DNA of 63,710 nt, taken from positions 1 to 63,710 of the IMG/VR virus record IMGVR_UViG_3300024182_000006, one strand, 5' to 3'. This DNA comes from a virus. The notes beneath the pieces were generated by a model. The model was not told where the DNA came from. It did no database searches and was given only the letters and a program-made list of their open reading frames with translations. The translations under genes were made by a program, and so were the position numbers. Shown here piece by piece: positions 20,639-29,604 of the stretch (positions within the stretch are counted from its first letter, which is position 1; every line of letters starts with the position of its first letter).

Positions 20639-23510
20639 TTTCGTCCCCGGCAAAGGCCCACGCCCCGCGCGCCTCATGTTCGTGGGCGAGGCCCCTGGTG
20701 AGAAGGAGGACCGCGCGCGCGAGCCGTTCGTCGGCATGTCGGGCAACGAGGTCGATCGCTATTGCCGATCGATCCTCCTCGCGCGCGAGGACTGCTTCAT
20801 CGCGAACCTGCTCCGCTATCGCCCCGATAACAACGCCGATCCCACCGAGGCCGAGATCCTGCGTGATGAGCAGTGGCTCATGGCCGATCTGATCGATGTC
20901 CAGCCACAGATCGTCGTCACCCTCGGCCGCTTCAGCACGCGCTGGTTCCTGGGGCGCAAGGTGTCGATGGATCGGGAGTGGGGATTGGCTCACTCCGTCG
21001 ACATCTGCCAGCTGCACGGGTGTCCTGTTACCCACCCTCGCTGCCTTGGCTGCTCCCAGCCCATGGGACGGTTGCGTGTGAGTGTCGTCCCCATCCACCA
21101 CCCCGCCCTGGGTCTGTACTCCCCCGACAAGCAATCGATCATCCAGGCTGGGTTCGACGCTGTGGGTCGGCTGCTTCGTGGAGAGATGCCGGAGCGTGAG
21201 GACGCGTACCCCAACCCCGTCTATGCCGAATTGCGCGACGGGGATGACTGGGGCTTGGACGTCACCCACGGCCTCCTGGGAATGGATACCGAGGGCTCGG
21301 TCACTGCCCCCTGGTGCTTGTCTCTATCCGGGCATCGCGGTACCGGGTACATCGTCCGGCGCGAGTCCACCGAGGTGATCGAGGCAGTTTGCAGGAGCAT
21401 CGAGGCGTACCACGTCCCCGTCGTGTGGCACTTCGCCATGCACGATCTGGAGGTGATCGAGGCGATGGGGATCGACCCCACCGCGATCGACCGGCTCTGG
21501 AAGAAGCGCCAGGCCGACGAGGACGACATCTCCTTCCAGCGCCGCCCCTGGTGGCTCCAGATGCCATGGCACGACACGATGGTGATGGCCTTCAACCTTG
21601 GGCCGATGTACCCCCAGGCGCTGAAGGTTCTCTCGTACCGTCTCCACGCCATGGAGATGGACGACTACGAGAGCTTGACCGCCCCCGCCGAGCAGCGGAT
21701 GGCGATCGACTACATGCGTGCGGCTCTGGCTCATCGCCAATGCCCCGACTGCCGCGGTCAGGGGAAGATGGTGAATGTACGCCAGTACAAGAACGGGAAG
21801 GTTGCCCGCTCGCTCAAGAAGTGCTCCACGTGCGACGGGGATGGCACCTCGTGGCCACGTCCCGAGCCTGTACTCCTCTGGGACAGCCCCACGGGCAAGG
21901 CGAAGATCTACCAGCCGCAATCGATCGGCCGGCGCCTGAGGAGCATGCTGTCCAAAGCCATCGCTCCGGAGATGCTGGATGTCGACGAGGACGATACGCT
22001 CTACGACGCATGGCGCAAGGTCGATCCGGAAGAGGTGCGGGAGATCGTTGAGACCGAGCTCGGCCCCATGCCCACTCCCACGATGGACGGTGTCCCCCTT
22101 GACGTGGCTATCCACTACGCCTCACGTGACGCCGATGCCACACTCCGCGCCGCTCTGACGATGATTCCTCTCATGGAGGAGGCGGGGGTTGTTGAGGCGT
22201 ACCGGACGGATATGTCGATCATCCCGATCGTTCTGCGCATGCAACAGAACGGGATGCTCATCGACTGCGACTATTTCCACGGACTCGTTGCCCAGTGGCG
22301 CGCCGAGATGGATGGGATCGTTCATCAGCTCAAGCGCATCGCTGGCTACTACGTCAATCCGGGATCGTCCAAGCAGATGGCCAACTTCCTCTTCGACCGA
22401 CTGGGGCTGCCGACGGTGAAGAAAACCAAGTCGAAGGAGAACGAGTCGACCGACGACAAGGTGCTCGAGCAGTTGAAGATTCTCACGAGCCACCCGTCTG
22501 TCGATCTGATCATGAGATATAGGGAGCTGTCCAAGCTCGTGGGTACATACGCCCTCCCCCTCGCTCAGCTCCGTAGCACCGATGGTAGGGTGCGTACGCA
22601 GATCAACATCACTCGCACAGCCACGGGGCGTCTATCCTCCTCCAAGCGCAAGAGAGCGAAGGACTCGATCCAACTCCAGAACATCCCCACCCGATCAGAA
22701 GAGGGGAGGAAGATCCGCGGGGGCTTTGTCGCACGACCGGGGTATCTGCTCGGTTCGTGGGATCTGGATCAGGTGGAGATGCGCGTCATGGCGCACTGCA
22801 CCCAGGACGAGAATCTCTTGCGTCTGTTCAACGAGGGGGCCACGTGCCCCGTGAAGCTGGCGGAGGGGGAGTGCCGATGCCACGACATCCATCGCCTCAC
22901 CGCGTCGCTGATCTGGAAGGTGCCCATTGCCGAGGTCACCTCGACCCAACGATCGTCAGCGAAGAACGTGGGGTTCGGGATGATCTACGGCATCACAGCG
23001 CAGGGATTGCGGACCCAGTTTGCCCTGCGTGGAATCGAGATCACCGAGGCTGAGGCTCAAGCTCTGATCGATAGTTATTTGAAGGTAGCGTATCCGGGGA
23101 TCATGCGTTTCTGGGAGAGGAAGTTCACCGAGGCACGTCGCTACGGCTACGTCCGATCACAATCAGGCAGGATCAGGCACGTGGCCGCGGTGCAGTCAGC
23201 AGCATCCTGGGTACGGGAAGAAGCCCAGAGGCAGGCGGGCAATTACGAGGTGCAGGAGTTCGCCGGGCATATTCTGAAGAAAGCGATGGGGCACATCTGG
23301 GATTACGTTCTTCCGCCACTATGGGAGAGGGGGTGGGACGTACAGCCCTTGATGCAGATCCATGACGAGTTATTGTTCGAGTTCCCCGAGGGGTTGGAAG
23401 ATTTGATCGATCCAATGATTCGGCGGGCGATGACAGAGACGGTGCGGATATCCGTGCCATTGGGGTGCAAGGGCAAATGGGGGAAACGATGGAGCGAGTT
23501 GAAGGACTGA
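20631..23510 (+). CDS. Uracil-DNA glycosylase / family A DNA polymerase fusion
   Basis: A 959-residue protein from GTG 20631 (a TTG at 20589 would overlap the RHH gene). Residues 12-180 are a family-4/5-type UDG: GEAPG near 18, PFVGMSG, IANLLRYRP, VVTLG and HHPAL near 156, with an inserted CQLHGCPVTHPRCLGC near 125-140. A 3'-5' exonuclease domain follows (DTEGS near 218, HFAMHDLEV, YASRDADA). Residues about 371-406 carry two CxxCxGxG knuckles (CPDCRGQG, CSTCDGDG) as in DnaJ. Polymerase motifs: DLDQVEMRVMAH near 710, RSSAKNVGFGMIYG near 775 and MQIHDELLFEFP near 908. This is the phage replicase; the UDG part implies uracil sensing or removal at the fork. Confidence 0.9.
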   Translation: MANFVPGKGPRPARLMFVGEAPGEKEDRAREPFVGMSGNEVDRYCRSILLAREDCFIANLLRYRPDNNADPTEAEILRDEQWLMADLIDVQPQIVVTLGRFSTRWFLGRKVSMDREWGLAHSVDICQLHGCPVTHPRCLGCSQPMGRLRVSVVPIHHPALGLYSPDKQSIIQAGFDAVGRLLRGEMPEREDAYPNPVYAELRDGDDWGLDVTHGLLGMDTEGSVTAPWCLSLSGHRGTGYIVRRESTEVIEAVCRSIEAYHVPVVWHFAMHDLEVIEAMGIDPTAIDRLWKKRQADEDDISFQRRPWWLQMPWHDTMVMAFNLGPMYPQALKVLSYRLHAMEMDDYESLTAPAEQRMAIDYMRAALAHRQCPDCRGQGKMVNVRQYKNGKVARSLKKCSTCDGDGTSWPRPEPVLLWDSPTGKAKIYQPQSIGRRLRSMLSKAIAPEMLDVDEDDTLYDAWRKVDPEEVREIVETELGPMPTPTMDGVPLDVAIHYASRDADATLRAALTMIPLMEEAGVVEAYRTDMSIIPIVLRMQQNGMLIDCDYFHGLVAQWRAEMDGIVHQLKRIAGYYVNPGSSKQMANFLFDRLGLPTVKKTKSKENESTDDKVLEQLKILTSHPSVDLIMRYRELSKLVGTYALPLAQLRSTDGRVRTQINITRTATGRLSSSKRKRAKDSIQLQNIPTRSEEGRKIRGGFVARPGYLLGSWDLDQVEMRVMAHCTQDENLLRLFNEGATCPVKLAEGECRCHDIHRLTASLIWKVPIAEVTSTQRSSAKNVGFGMIYGITAQGLRTQFALRGIEITEAEAQALIDSYLKVAYPGIMRFWERKFTEARRYGYVRSQSGRIRHVAAVQSAASWVREEAQRQAGNYEVQEFAGHILKKAMGHIWDYVLPPLWERGWDVQPLMQIHDELLFEFPEGLEDLIDPMIRRAMTETVRISVPLGCKGKWGKRWSELKD

Positions 23511-23866
23511 CGGAACCGGCTCATTGGTGGCGGGGACCGGAGTGGGCGCGGATGCGCGACGCACTCGACGTGTACACGCAGAGATTCATGTTCGATCGGT
23601 TCAGCGGCGAAGGCGATCCGATCGTTAAATGCTATGGATTTCTACGGACACAAGATCACAAATACGTGATCGGTGGATTTGCGTGGCGCACAGCTATCGA
23701 GTATGTATCCACAGGCCGCCAATCGACCGTGTTCTATTATGCCGCCTGTGTCATCTCGGTCGATGATCTCGATCGAATCAAACACGATCGTCTTTACTTC
23801 GATCATCTGCTGATGAAGACAGCAAACGACATCGACAAGTGGGATAGGTTGTTGCGATCGGGCTAG
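23489..23866 (+). CDS. Hypothetical protein
   Basis: A 125-residue protein; the ATG at 23489 overlaps the polymerase end. It is aromatic-rich with no Cys cluster, mixed alpha/beta by eye. It is the last gene of the polymerase operon. No family is recognised. Confidence 0.6.
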   Translation: MERVEGLTEPAHWWRGPEWARMRDALDVYTQRFMFDRFSGEGDPIVKCYGFLRTQDHKYVIGGFAWRTAIEYVSTGRQSTVFYYAACVISVDDLDRIKHDRLYFDHLLMKTANDIDKWDRLLRSG

Positions 23867-23981
23867 CACATTCGCAAAGTCCGTCGTGGGGGTAGGAGAA
23901 AGAGAGCGCGCCGAGTGCAATTTCTCGGGCCGGTAAGCAGAACGCGGCTGTATGGGAAATCAGATCTGGTGGGGGAGAGCA

Positions 23982-24590
23982 ATGGAACCGAGTAACCCGT
24001 TGAATGATGCGTTGTGGGAAGAGGTAATCACCGTAGCCCGATCCGCCTCGGATCATTACTCGATGACCGAGGAGCAGCAGCGCGTTCTCTTCGACATCTA
24101 CCCCGGTGGGACAATCGTCGAGCTCGGGGTGTGCAACGGCAAGACGGCCTTGGTGCTCGCGGCTGCTGCGTGGTCGTGCGGCTTTGGCTATCTCAAACGT
24201 TGCCCCGGTCGCTACATTGGCATCGACAACTGGGGCCTCGAGAACACATACGAAGGGGTGAAGGCTCTTATGGAGGCGGCCCGTCTGTGGGGCGGGAACT
24301 CCTACCTCATTAACGGATCGACACACACTCCACACCTACCAGACTCGCTGCGTCCGATTGATCTGCTCGTGATCGATGCCGGTCACGACGAGGCCAACGT
24401 CTCGATCGATTGTGAGCGATGGACGCCGATGGTACGCCCTGGCGGGTATGTCGCCTTCCACGATTACGACGAGCCAGCCGATCCCGACTCTCCTCACTGG
24501 GCGGTGCGCCATTACGCCGACAAGTACACCGGCTCCTGGAAGCATGTGGGGTATTGGGACGGGCTGCTCATCCGACAGAGGCCAGTCTGA
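23982..24590 (+). CDS. Class I SAM-dependent methyltransferase
   Basis: A 202-residue protein from ATG 23982 behind GGGGGAG. Motif I is IVELGVCNGKTALVL near residue 45, an acidic residue follows the next strand (IGIDNWG), and DLLVIDAGHDEANVSID sits near 126. FHDYDEP near the C-terminus is typical of the Methyltransf_24/cephalosporin-hydroxylase-like group, often found in sugar-modification clusters. It opens the modification cassette; the substrate is probably a glycan or small molecule rather than DNA. Confidence 0.75.
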   Translation: MEPSNPLNDALWEEVITVARSASDHYSMTEEQQRVLFDIYPGGTIVELGVCNGKTALVLAAAAWSCGFGYLKRCPGRYIGIDNWGLENTYEGVKALMEAARLWGGNSYLINGSTHTPHLPDSLRPIDLLVIDAGHDEANVSIDCERWTPMVRPGGYVAFHDYDEPADPDSPHWAVRHYADKYTGSWKHVGYWDGLLIRQRPV

Positions 24591-24624
24591 CAGAAGCCAG
24601 GATGAGCACCTACATGCTGTTCGC

Positions 24625-24654
24625 TTGACATCGCCGTATCAAACCTGGTACAGT
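24625..24654 (+). promoter_or_regulatory. Promoter of the modification cassette
   Basis: TTGACA (24625-24630), 18-bp spacer, TACAGT (24649-24654) preceded by TGG, i.e. an extended -10. It lies 30 bases before a strong AAAGGAGGAG ribosome site of the gene at 24684. Confidence 0.8.
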
Positions 24655-24683
24655 ATCTCTCTCGCAAAGGAGGAGTGTGCTCA

Positions 24684-25160
24684 ATGACACGTGCCGCCAA
24701 ACCTGTAGTAGTGGCAGTAGACGAGGACGAGGAGATCGAGTCCACCGAACCCGGTCCCCGGTTCCCCAACGCTCCCGACTGGACCGAGTTCCCCAAGCTC
24801 AAACGGCTCCAAGCCGACCGGATCATGGACAAGGCCATCCAATTGAAGAAGGAGATCGCCACCCGCGAGGAGGAGCTCCGGGGGCTATACCCCATCCTCC
24901 ATTCGAAGATCGATCTGGGCCTGGGCGACGTCGACGTCAACACGGTGAACTACCGCGGCGTCGGCTTCCAACGGGTCAAGGGGGGTGAGCGGAAAGGCTC
25001 TCTCAATCGTAAGTGGGTGAAGATAACTCTTCTGCGCAAGGGGATCACTGAAGAGGAGATGGACAACCATCGAGGCAAGTCGACAGTGATTCAGCCGAGC
25101 GTGAAGATCTTCATGCCTGGGGAGGCGAAGAAGCCGTGGGAGAGTGATGATGACGAATAA
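24684..25160 (+). CDS. Abundant-type hypothetical protein with acidic N-terminus
   Basis: A 158-residue protein; best promoter and ribosome site of the arm, so it is probably made in quantity. Residues 10-25 are acidic, 45-70 a coiled-coil-like helix (DKAIQLKKEIATREEEL), then a beta-rich basic part, ending KKPWESDDDE. Such acid-tailed abundant proteins can be ssDNA-binding, but no family is recognised. Confidence 0.55.
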   Translation: MTRAAKPVVVAVDEDEEIESTEPGPRFPNAPDWTEFPKLKRLQADRIMDKAIQLKKEIATREEELRGLYPILHSKIDLGLGDVDVNTVNYRGVGFQRVKGGERKGSLNRKWVKITLLRKGITEEEMDNHRGKSTVIQPSVKIFMPGEAKKPWESDDDE

Positions 25161-25443
25161 GCCACCAGAAGGTATCTATAGTGCTCGAGTTGCGCTGTAT
25201 CAGCGCAACTACTTGGGGGTGTGGGAGCCGACGCCGCCCGTGATAGAGGCAGTTTTCTGCGAGCCAGGCAAGCGCAGTGTGTACATGGGTTGCCTTCCAG
25301 AGGCACTCGCCATTCATGATCCAGTGATGTTCTCTGCTTGGAAGGAGTCTCTGCGGGTAGGTGCTGAGCGGGCTCTCTGGAAGACGCACCCAGGAATGCC
25401 AGTGCAGATCGATGACGACAGTTTAAGGCTGCCATCTCTATGA
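25150..25443 (+). CDS. Hypothetical protein before the glycosyltransferase
   Basis: A 97-residue protein with ATG at 25150 (or 25147) overlapping the previous stop, and its own stop overlapping the glycosyltransferase ATG. Small, mixed composition, two Cys. Unknown. Confidence 0.6.
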   Translation: MTNKPPEGIYSARVALYQRNYLGVWEPTPPVIEAVFCEPGKRSVYMGCLPEALAIHDPVMFSAWKESLRVGAERALWKTHPGMPVQIDDDSLRLPSL

Positions 25444-26678
25444 CAACTCCTCTCGCATTCCGCTGGCAGCGTCGCCCTATCCCCCTCCTGTTCCTAGGGG
25501 ACGCCCCCACTCTTCCCACAGGTCTGGCCCGGATCGGCCGTGACCTCGCCGTTCAAACCTCCCGCCTCCCCCACTTCCGCGTGGGCTTTCTGGGCCGGGG
25601 AGGGACGTACGATCGTTCCCTCCCCTTCGCCCAGTACAACTACCAGCCCACCGCCGAGAGCCAATGGGGGGACAACATCCTCCGCGCGGTGTGGCAGAAC
25701 TTCGCGGGGGACGAGCCGGGCATCATCATGACGCTCTGGGACCCCTCGCGCCTCTCCCCTTGGTTCGGCCACGAGTTCATGGCCGGCCATCCCGTATCCA
25801 TCTGGGGCTACTTCGCCGTGGATGGGGAGGGGCCGGGGGTGGATGGGGCACTCACAGGTACGATTCGCCACACCCTTCTCCAATATGACCGAGTCCTCGC
25901 CTATAGTCGGTTTGGCGAGCGCGTGCTCCGCGCCACAGTCCCCGATCACCCCGACGTGGATTGGATTCCTCACGGCATCAACACGACCACGTTTACCCCG
26001 CGCGATCGGGATGTGTCCCGGTCGATGCTCGCCGGCGGATTCGCAGGAGGGCTGACCGACAAACACACTCTCATCGGTTGCGTGATGTCAAACCAGCCCA
26101 GGAAGAACTGGGGACTGTGGGCCGACATGATGCGTCGAGTGCGCAAGGAACTGGAGTACCCCTCGGTCCTGCGCCTGTGGTGTCACACCGACGACGTCGA
26201 TCGGTACTGGGACATGGCCGCGCTTATCACCGATTTCGGCCTGGCCGATATCACCTGCGTTACCGTTGACGTGCCATCTGATCTGGTGATGTCGCACCGG
26301 TACTCGGCGTGCAATCTCACCGTGCTCCCGAGCGACGGGGAGGGGTTCGGGTACCCGATCGTGGAGAGCTTGGCGTGCGGAGTGCCAGTAATGCACGGTC
26401 CCGCTGGGGCGGGTAGCGAGTGGATTCCTTTTGAAGAGCTTGTGGTACCGGCTGGTCTCATCAACAGCCGATGGGACACGCGCTGGAACGTGTCGCGCCC
26501 CCAGTGGGACGCTGCCGACTGGGCAGAGATGACTCTTGACATGATCCGATCTCCCTACGCTGAGGGCGATGACAGAGCTGGTGGTGAGCGATACCGTAAG
26601 GCGATTGAGCATCTCGACTGGAAGAAGCTGTGGCCGTCGGTGTGGCAGAAGTGGATGTTGCGGGGGATTGGAGCATGA
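25440..26678 (+). CDS. GT-B glycosyltransferase (group 1 / GT4-like)
   Basis: A 412-residue protein. It starts with a strand and Gly-rich loop (LLFLGDAPTLPTGLARIG) and has VLPSDGEGFGYPIVESLACG near residues 296-315, the E-x7-E region that binds the nucleotide sugar in GT4 enzymes. It transfers a sugar from an activated donor. Followed at once by a second glycosyltransferase; acceptor unknown (virion protein, DNA or cell-surface glycan). Confidence 0.8.
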   Translation: MTTPLAFRWQRRPIPLLFLGDAPTLPTGLARIGRDLAVQTSRLPHFRVGFLGRGGTYDRSLPFAQYNYQPTAESQWGDNILRAVWQNFAGDEPGIIMTLWDPSRLSPWFGHEFMAGHPVSIWGYFAVDGEGPGVDGALTGTIRHTLLQYDRVLAYSRFGERVLRATVPDHPDVDWIPHGINTTTFTPRDRDVSRSMLAGGFAGGLTDKHTLIGCVMSNQPRKNWGLWADMMRRVRKELEYPSVLRLWCHTDDVDRYWDMAALITDFGLADITCVTVDVPSDLVMSHRYSACNLTVLPSDGEGFGYPIVESLACGVPVMHGPAGAGSEWIPFEELVVPAGLINSRWDTRWNVSRPQWDAADWAEMTLDMIRSPYAEGDDRAGGERYRKAIEHLDWKKLWPSVWQKWMLRGIGA

Positions 26679-27553
26679 GCACAAACACGGTGCACATGGA
26701 GGTCATCATCCCCTCGTGGGGCGCCGAACGCGTGGCAAACGCCCTGGAGTCGATGCAAGAGGGAGCAGAGGTGGGGGCAGTAATGCAGAATGCCACTGGC
26801 CAGCCACTATGTGTGAGTTACACCATCGTGTGCCCCGACGTGACCGAAAGTGCTCTGTTAGATGAGGGCAGTCCCATACGGGGGCGCTCTCACCTGCGGT
26901 TCACCATGGAGTCCACCGAAGGCCCGGTGCTCCCTGTAACCGCCATGCACTGCGGCTCAACAGGGGTCAATGGGGGTCTGCCTGATCTTCTCGCCTTTCT
27001 CCACGACGATGTGACGATCGAGCAGACCTTCTGGGCTGGAGATGTCTTCCGCCACTTCGATACCAACTCGCGCTGTGGTCTCGCCGGTTTCGGTGGGGGT
27101 CTGGGCTTCGCCGATCGCGACATCTACAAGACGCCCTATCGCCTCCAGCAGCTCCCGCGTCACGACTTCATCTCGAACATGCGTGAGGCCGAGTCGCACG
27201 GTCGTCGTGTCACAGTGCCCACGCGCGTAGCCGCCCTCGACGGGTTCTCTCTCATCATCCGACGCGAGCTCTACGAGCAGTGCGGCGGCTGGGAACAATG
27301 TTTGAAGGACGGTATCCCTTTCCATATGTATGACGCTTGGATCTCGTGCATGGCGGCGAGGTACGATTGGGAGACGTGGATGCTGCCCATCGCCTGCCAC
27401 CATGCCGGGGGCTCAACATCGGTGCTCATGGCCGAGCAATACGAGCGCTGCGTAAAGGAACTGGGGTATCGCGACGGGCAGGAGTTGTACGATGATGCTC
27501 ATCGGCGGATTTATGATCTCTTTCGGGATGTGCTGCCAATTCTGTCTTCGTAA
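26675..27553 (+). CDS. Glycosyltransferase-like protein (GT-A fold)
   Basis: A 292-residue protein with its ATG overlapping the GT4 stop. MEVIIPSWGAERVANALESM at the start, FLHDDVT near 109 as the metal/nucleotide-binding acidic motif, and LDGFSLIIRRELYEQCGGW near 190 follow the GT2/GT-A order. The residues after MQNATGQP look like an expanded loop. It probably acts with its neighbour on the same acceptor. Confidence 0.7.
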   Translation: MSTNTVHMEVIIPSWGAERVANALESMQEGAEVGAVMQNATGQPLCVSYTIVCPDVTESALLDEGSPIRGRSHLRFTMESTEGPVLPVTAMHCGSTGVNGGLPDLLAFLHDDVTIEQTFWAGDVFRHFDTNSRCGLAGFGGGLGFADRDIYKTPYRLQQLPRHDFISNMREAESHGRRVTVPTRVAALDGFSLIIRRELYEQCGGWEQCLKDGIPFHMYDAWISCMAARYDWETWMLPIACHHAGGSTSVLMAEQYERCVKELGYRDGQELYDDAHRRIYDLFRDVLPILSS

Positions 27554-27567
27554 AAGAGGAGGATCTA

Positions 27568-27777
27568 ATGTGGCAGTGTGATGGAGAGCAGAGAGATGGC
27601 GAGGGCAGAAGAAAGCTGTGCCCGGAACCAGCCAGGTACAGGACTATCCAGGCGCGCCTACTTGGCGCGGATGGAGGGCGGCCTTGGAGATATTGCAGCC
27701 GTTGCCTTCTCTACGCTATCGATGAAAACGAGAAGATCAGGCCGAATTCCTGGCTCGTAGAACCCATAGCAATGTGA
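27568..27777 (+). CDS. Small Cys-rich protein
   Basis: A 69-residue protein with GAGGAGG before ATG. MWQCDGEQ, CPEPARYRT and YCSRCLLY give a zinc-ribbon pattern. It is related in style to the next ORF (both carry a Cys-Asp/Glu-Gly, Arg-rich, CxxC order). Function unknown. Confidence 0.6.
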   Translation: MWQCDGEQRDGEGRRKLCPEPARYRTIQARLLGADGGRPWRYCSRCLLYAIDENEKIRPNSWLVEPIAM

Positions 27778-27788
27778 AAGGACGCACG

Positions 27789-28031
27789 ATGAAATGCTCT
27801 GGCTTGATTTCCCAAATGAATGCCGACGGGGTCGACGTGCAAAGAGAGTGCGATGGCGTCCCAGAATTCCGGGTCGAATACAGCTCGGAGCTGGGCAAGC
27901 CGTGGAAGCCATGGATCGAGGTCTGCCGCCAGTGCCTGCCTCGTGCGTGCAACATACGCGAATCGTATCAGGATAAGACGTGCCTGGTGACTCCACTCGC
28001 CCCCATCATTCTGCCGGCAGCAAAGGGGTAA
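27789..28031 (+). CDS. Small Cys-rich protein, similar in layout to its neighbour
   Basis: An 80-residue protein. MKCSG, RECDGVPEFRVEY and CRQCLPRAC repeat the pattern of the upstream ORF (Cys, C-D/E-G, aromatic strand, CxxC), so the two may be diverged duplicates. Unknown role. Confidence 0.6.
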   Translation: MKCSGLISQMNADGVDVQRECDGVPEFRVEYSSELGKPWKPWIEVCRQCLPRACNIRESYQDKTCLVTPLAPIILPAAKG

Positions 28032-28035
28032 TACC

Positions 28036-28383
28036 ATGTGGTATATCGTGTTGCTCATTGTCGTATCGAATTACATCTCACAATTGCGTATCAATGCTGT
28101 ATCACAAAAGCTAGACGAAAAGGAGAAGCGAATTATGGCCACTATCGACGAAGTCAAGCAGCATGTGAAAGCTCTCGGAGACGCGATCGACGATCTCAAG
28201 GCACGTGTCACAACGGACGTCGCCACTCTTAAAGCGAAGATCGATGAGCTCCAGAAGCAGATCGACAATGGGGGTGTTGTCACCTCCGAGCAGCTCGACG
28301 CTCTCGACACGCAGGTCGACGGGCTCAAGGCGGGAGTCGACGCGATCGACGCACCTCCAGCCCCCCCGTCGCTGGGACAGTAA
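28036..28383 (+). CDS. Membrane-anchored coiled-coil protein with an internal start
   Basis: A 115-residue protein: one hydrophobic helix (MWYIVLLIVVSNYI), then long heptad-rich coiled coil (DEVKQHVKALGDAIDDLKAR, DELQKQIDNG) and a Pro tail. An in-frame ATG at 28135 has its own AAGGAG nine bases upstream and would give a soluble 82-residue coiled coil lacking the membrane helix. A spanin-like, antiholin-like or structural role is possible. It is followed by a strong terminator. Confidence 0.6.
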   Translation: MWYIVLLIVVSNYISQLRINAVSQKLDEKEKRIMATIDEVKQHVKALGDAIDDLKARVTTDVATLKAKIDELQKQIDNGGVVTSEQLDALDTQVDGLKAGVDAIDAPPAPPSLGQ

Positions 28384-28400
28384 TAGCTGCGCATAGTGCC

Positions 28401-28436
28401 AAGGCCTCGGGACTCGTGTCGGTCTCGGGGCCTTTT
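28401..28436 (+). terminator. Rho-independent terminator
   Basis: AAGGCCTCGGGAC (28401-28413), eight-base loop, GTCTCGGGGCCTT (28422-28434), then TT. A strong GC stem with A tract before and T tract after, 18 bases behind the previous stop. Confidence 0.85.
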
Positions 28437-28455
28437 CCATAAGAGAGGGGAGCGA

Positions 28456-28644
28456 TTGGGAGGGCTTTATCAGAGAGTGACATGCCGCGTGTGCAGGGCT
28501 GCCTACTACATATCTTCTGCTGTTGTGGAAGATCCGATGTGGAACTTCCTAGGCGGAACGGGTTGGGCGCTCCGGTTGAAGTGTGAGAATTGTAAAAAGA
28601 GGGAGGAAGCAAGTGGCAAAGCAGAAGTCGAGGAAAAGCGATGA
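28456..28644 (+). CDS. Small zinc-ribbon protein (start uncertain)
   Basis: A 62-residue frame from TTG 28456 behind GAGGGGAG. CRVC and CENC pairs about 36 residues apart form a zinc ribbon with WNFLGGTGW between them; the tail is Lys/Glu-rich. The start lies downstream of the terminator, so a new promoter or read-through is needed; none obvious was seen. Confidence 0.5.
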   Translation: MGGLYQRVTCRVCRAAYYISSAVVEDPMWNFLGGTGWALRLKCENCKKREEASGKAEVEEKR

Positions 28645-28939
28645 GTTGATCAAGTTCGCAGTGCAGTATCTGAGCTCCAAGGTGGAACTAGACCCACGCT
28701 CGCCACAAGCGGGGAGAGCGCAAGAAGGGATGGTTATCGTATTCGTCTTCGCGAAGAGCGCAGAGGACGCCATTCTGCAAGTGCGGGATGTGATCGATGA
28801 GAACAGCGAGTTCCCGATCATCCGAATCGTGGCAGTGCAACCGACGCAGGAGTACTTCGGGCAGTACATATTACCGGAGTGCGAGAAGTGTGGCAGCGGA
28901 GAAGTACCCGACAATGTAACGAGTCTTCTGGAGCACTGA
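28613..28939 (+). CDS. Hypothetical protein
   Basis: A 108-residue protein from GTG 28613 with GGGAGG upstream; overlaps the zinc-ribbon gene by 32 bases. Basic N-terminus, then a beta-alpha pattern (GMVIVFVFAKSAEDAILQVR), then CEKCGSG near the C-terminus as a half zinc site. Unknown. Confidence 0.6.
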   Translation: MAKQKSRKSDELIKFAVQYLSSKVELDPRSPQAGRAQEGMVIVFVFAKSAEDAILQVRDVIDENSEFPIIRIVAVQPTQEYFGQYILPECEKCGSGEVPDNVTSLLEH

Positions 28940-29010
28940 TCATGCTCGTTGCCCAATTCACTAGTCGTTTCAAACCGCTGTTCAAACCAACCATAATAGG
29001 AGTCACTCCG

Positions 29011-29604
29011 ATGCCCGACAACGCGCCAACGCCCACAGCCACTTCCAACACCAATATCCTCTCAGGCTTTCTCACCTCATTCGGTACATTCAACGACTTC
29101 GCCCGGTACCTGATCCGCGTAGCCGAGAACACCCTCGGCAAAGGGAACGGGTCGCAGAAGCAGCAACTAGTCAAGCAGGGCCTCGTCCTCGCGCTGCAAT
29201 TCGCCGAGGTCTCGACAAAGAACCCTCTGCTCGACATCCTCATCGAGTCGCTCATCAACGCTCTGGTCGACTCGATGAAGCAGACAGGCGAGCTCCCCGG
29301 ATTACCAACCACCGCCGCTGGTGCCTCCTCTCCATCTCCATCCCCATCTCCAATGAGAGGCGCCTCTCCGATGAAAGACGCCGAGGCGGCCTTCAACGAC
29401 TCTCCTCGGGAGTCAGTCCCAGCTGTCTATGCGGCCTCACGCGCTCTTCCCTTTCCCCCAGACGATTCTCTTCGTAGCGCGGGATTCAAGGAGGGAGATG
29501 TGGTCATGCGCAGCGTGAGCGGCACTTCATGGCTCGTCATGCCCTCGGAGACCTCCCGCTCGGACTACCCGTCTCTCTACACCGTCGACCATGTCATCAC
29601 GTAG
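29011..29604 (+). CDS. Hypothetical two-domain protein
   Basis: A 197-residue protein from ATG 29011 behind AGGAG (an ATG at 28942 lacks a site). Residues 10-90 are helical and moderately hydrophobic (LDILIESLINALVDSM), then a Ser/Pro repeat (SPSPSPSP) and a beta-like C-terminal domain (GDVVMRSVSGTSWLVMP). No catalytic motif. Possibly a structural or surface protein. Confidence 0.55.
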   Translation: MPDNAPTPTATSNTNILSGFLTSFGTFNDFARYLIRVAENTLGKGNGSQKQQLVKQGLVLALQFAEVSTKNPLLDILIESLINALVDSMKQTGELPGLPTTAAGASSPSPSPSPMRGASPMKDAEAAFNDSPRESVPAVYAASRALPFPPDDSLRSAGFKEGDVVMRSVSGTSWLVMPSETSRSDYPSLYTVDHVIT

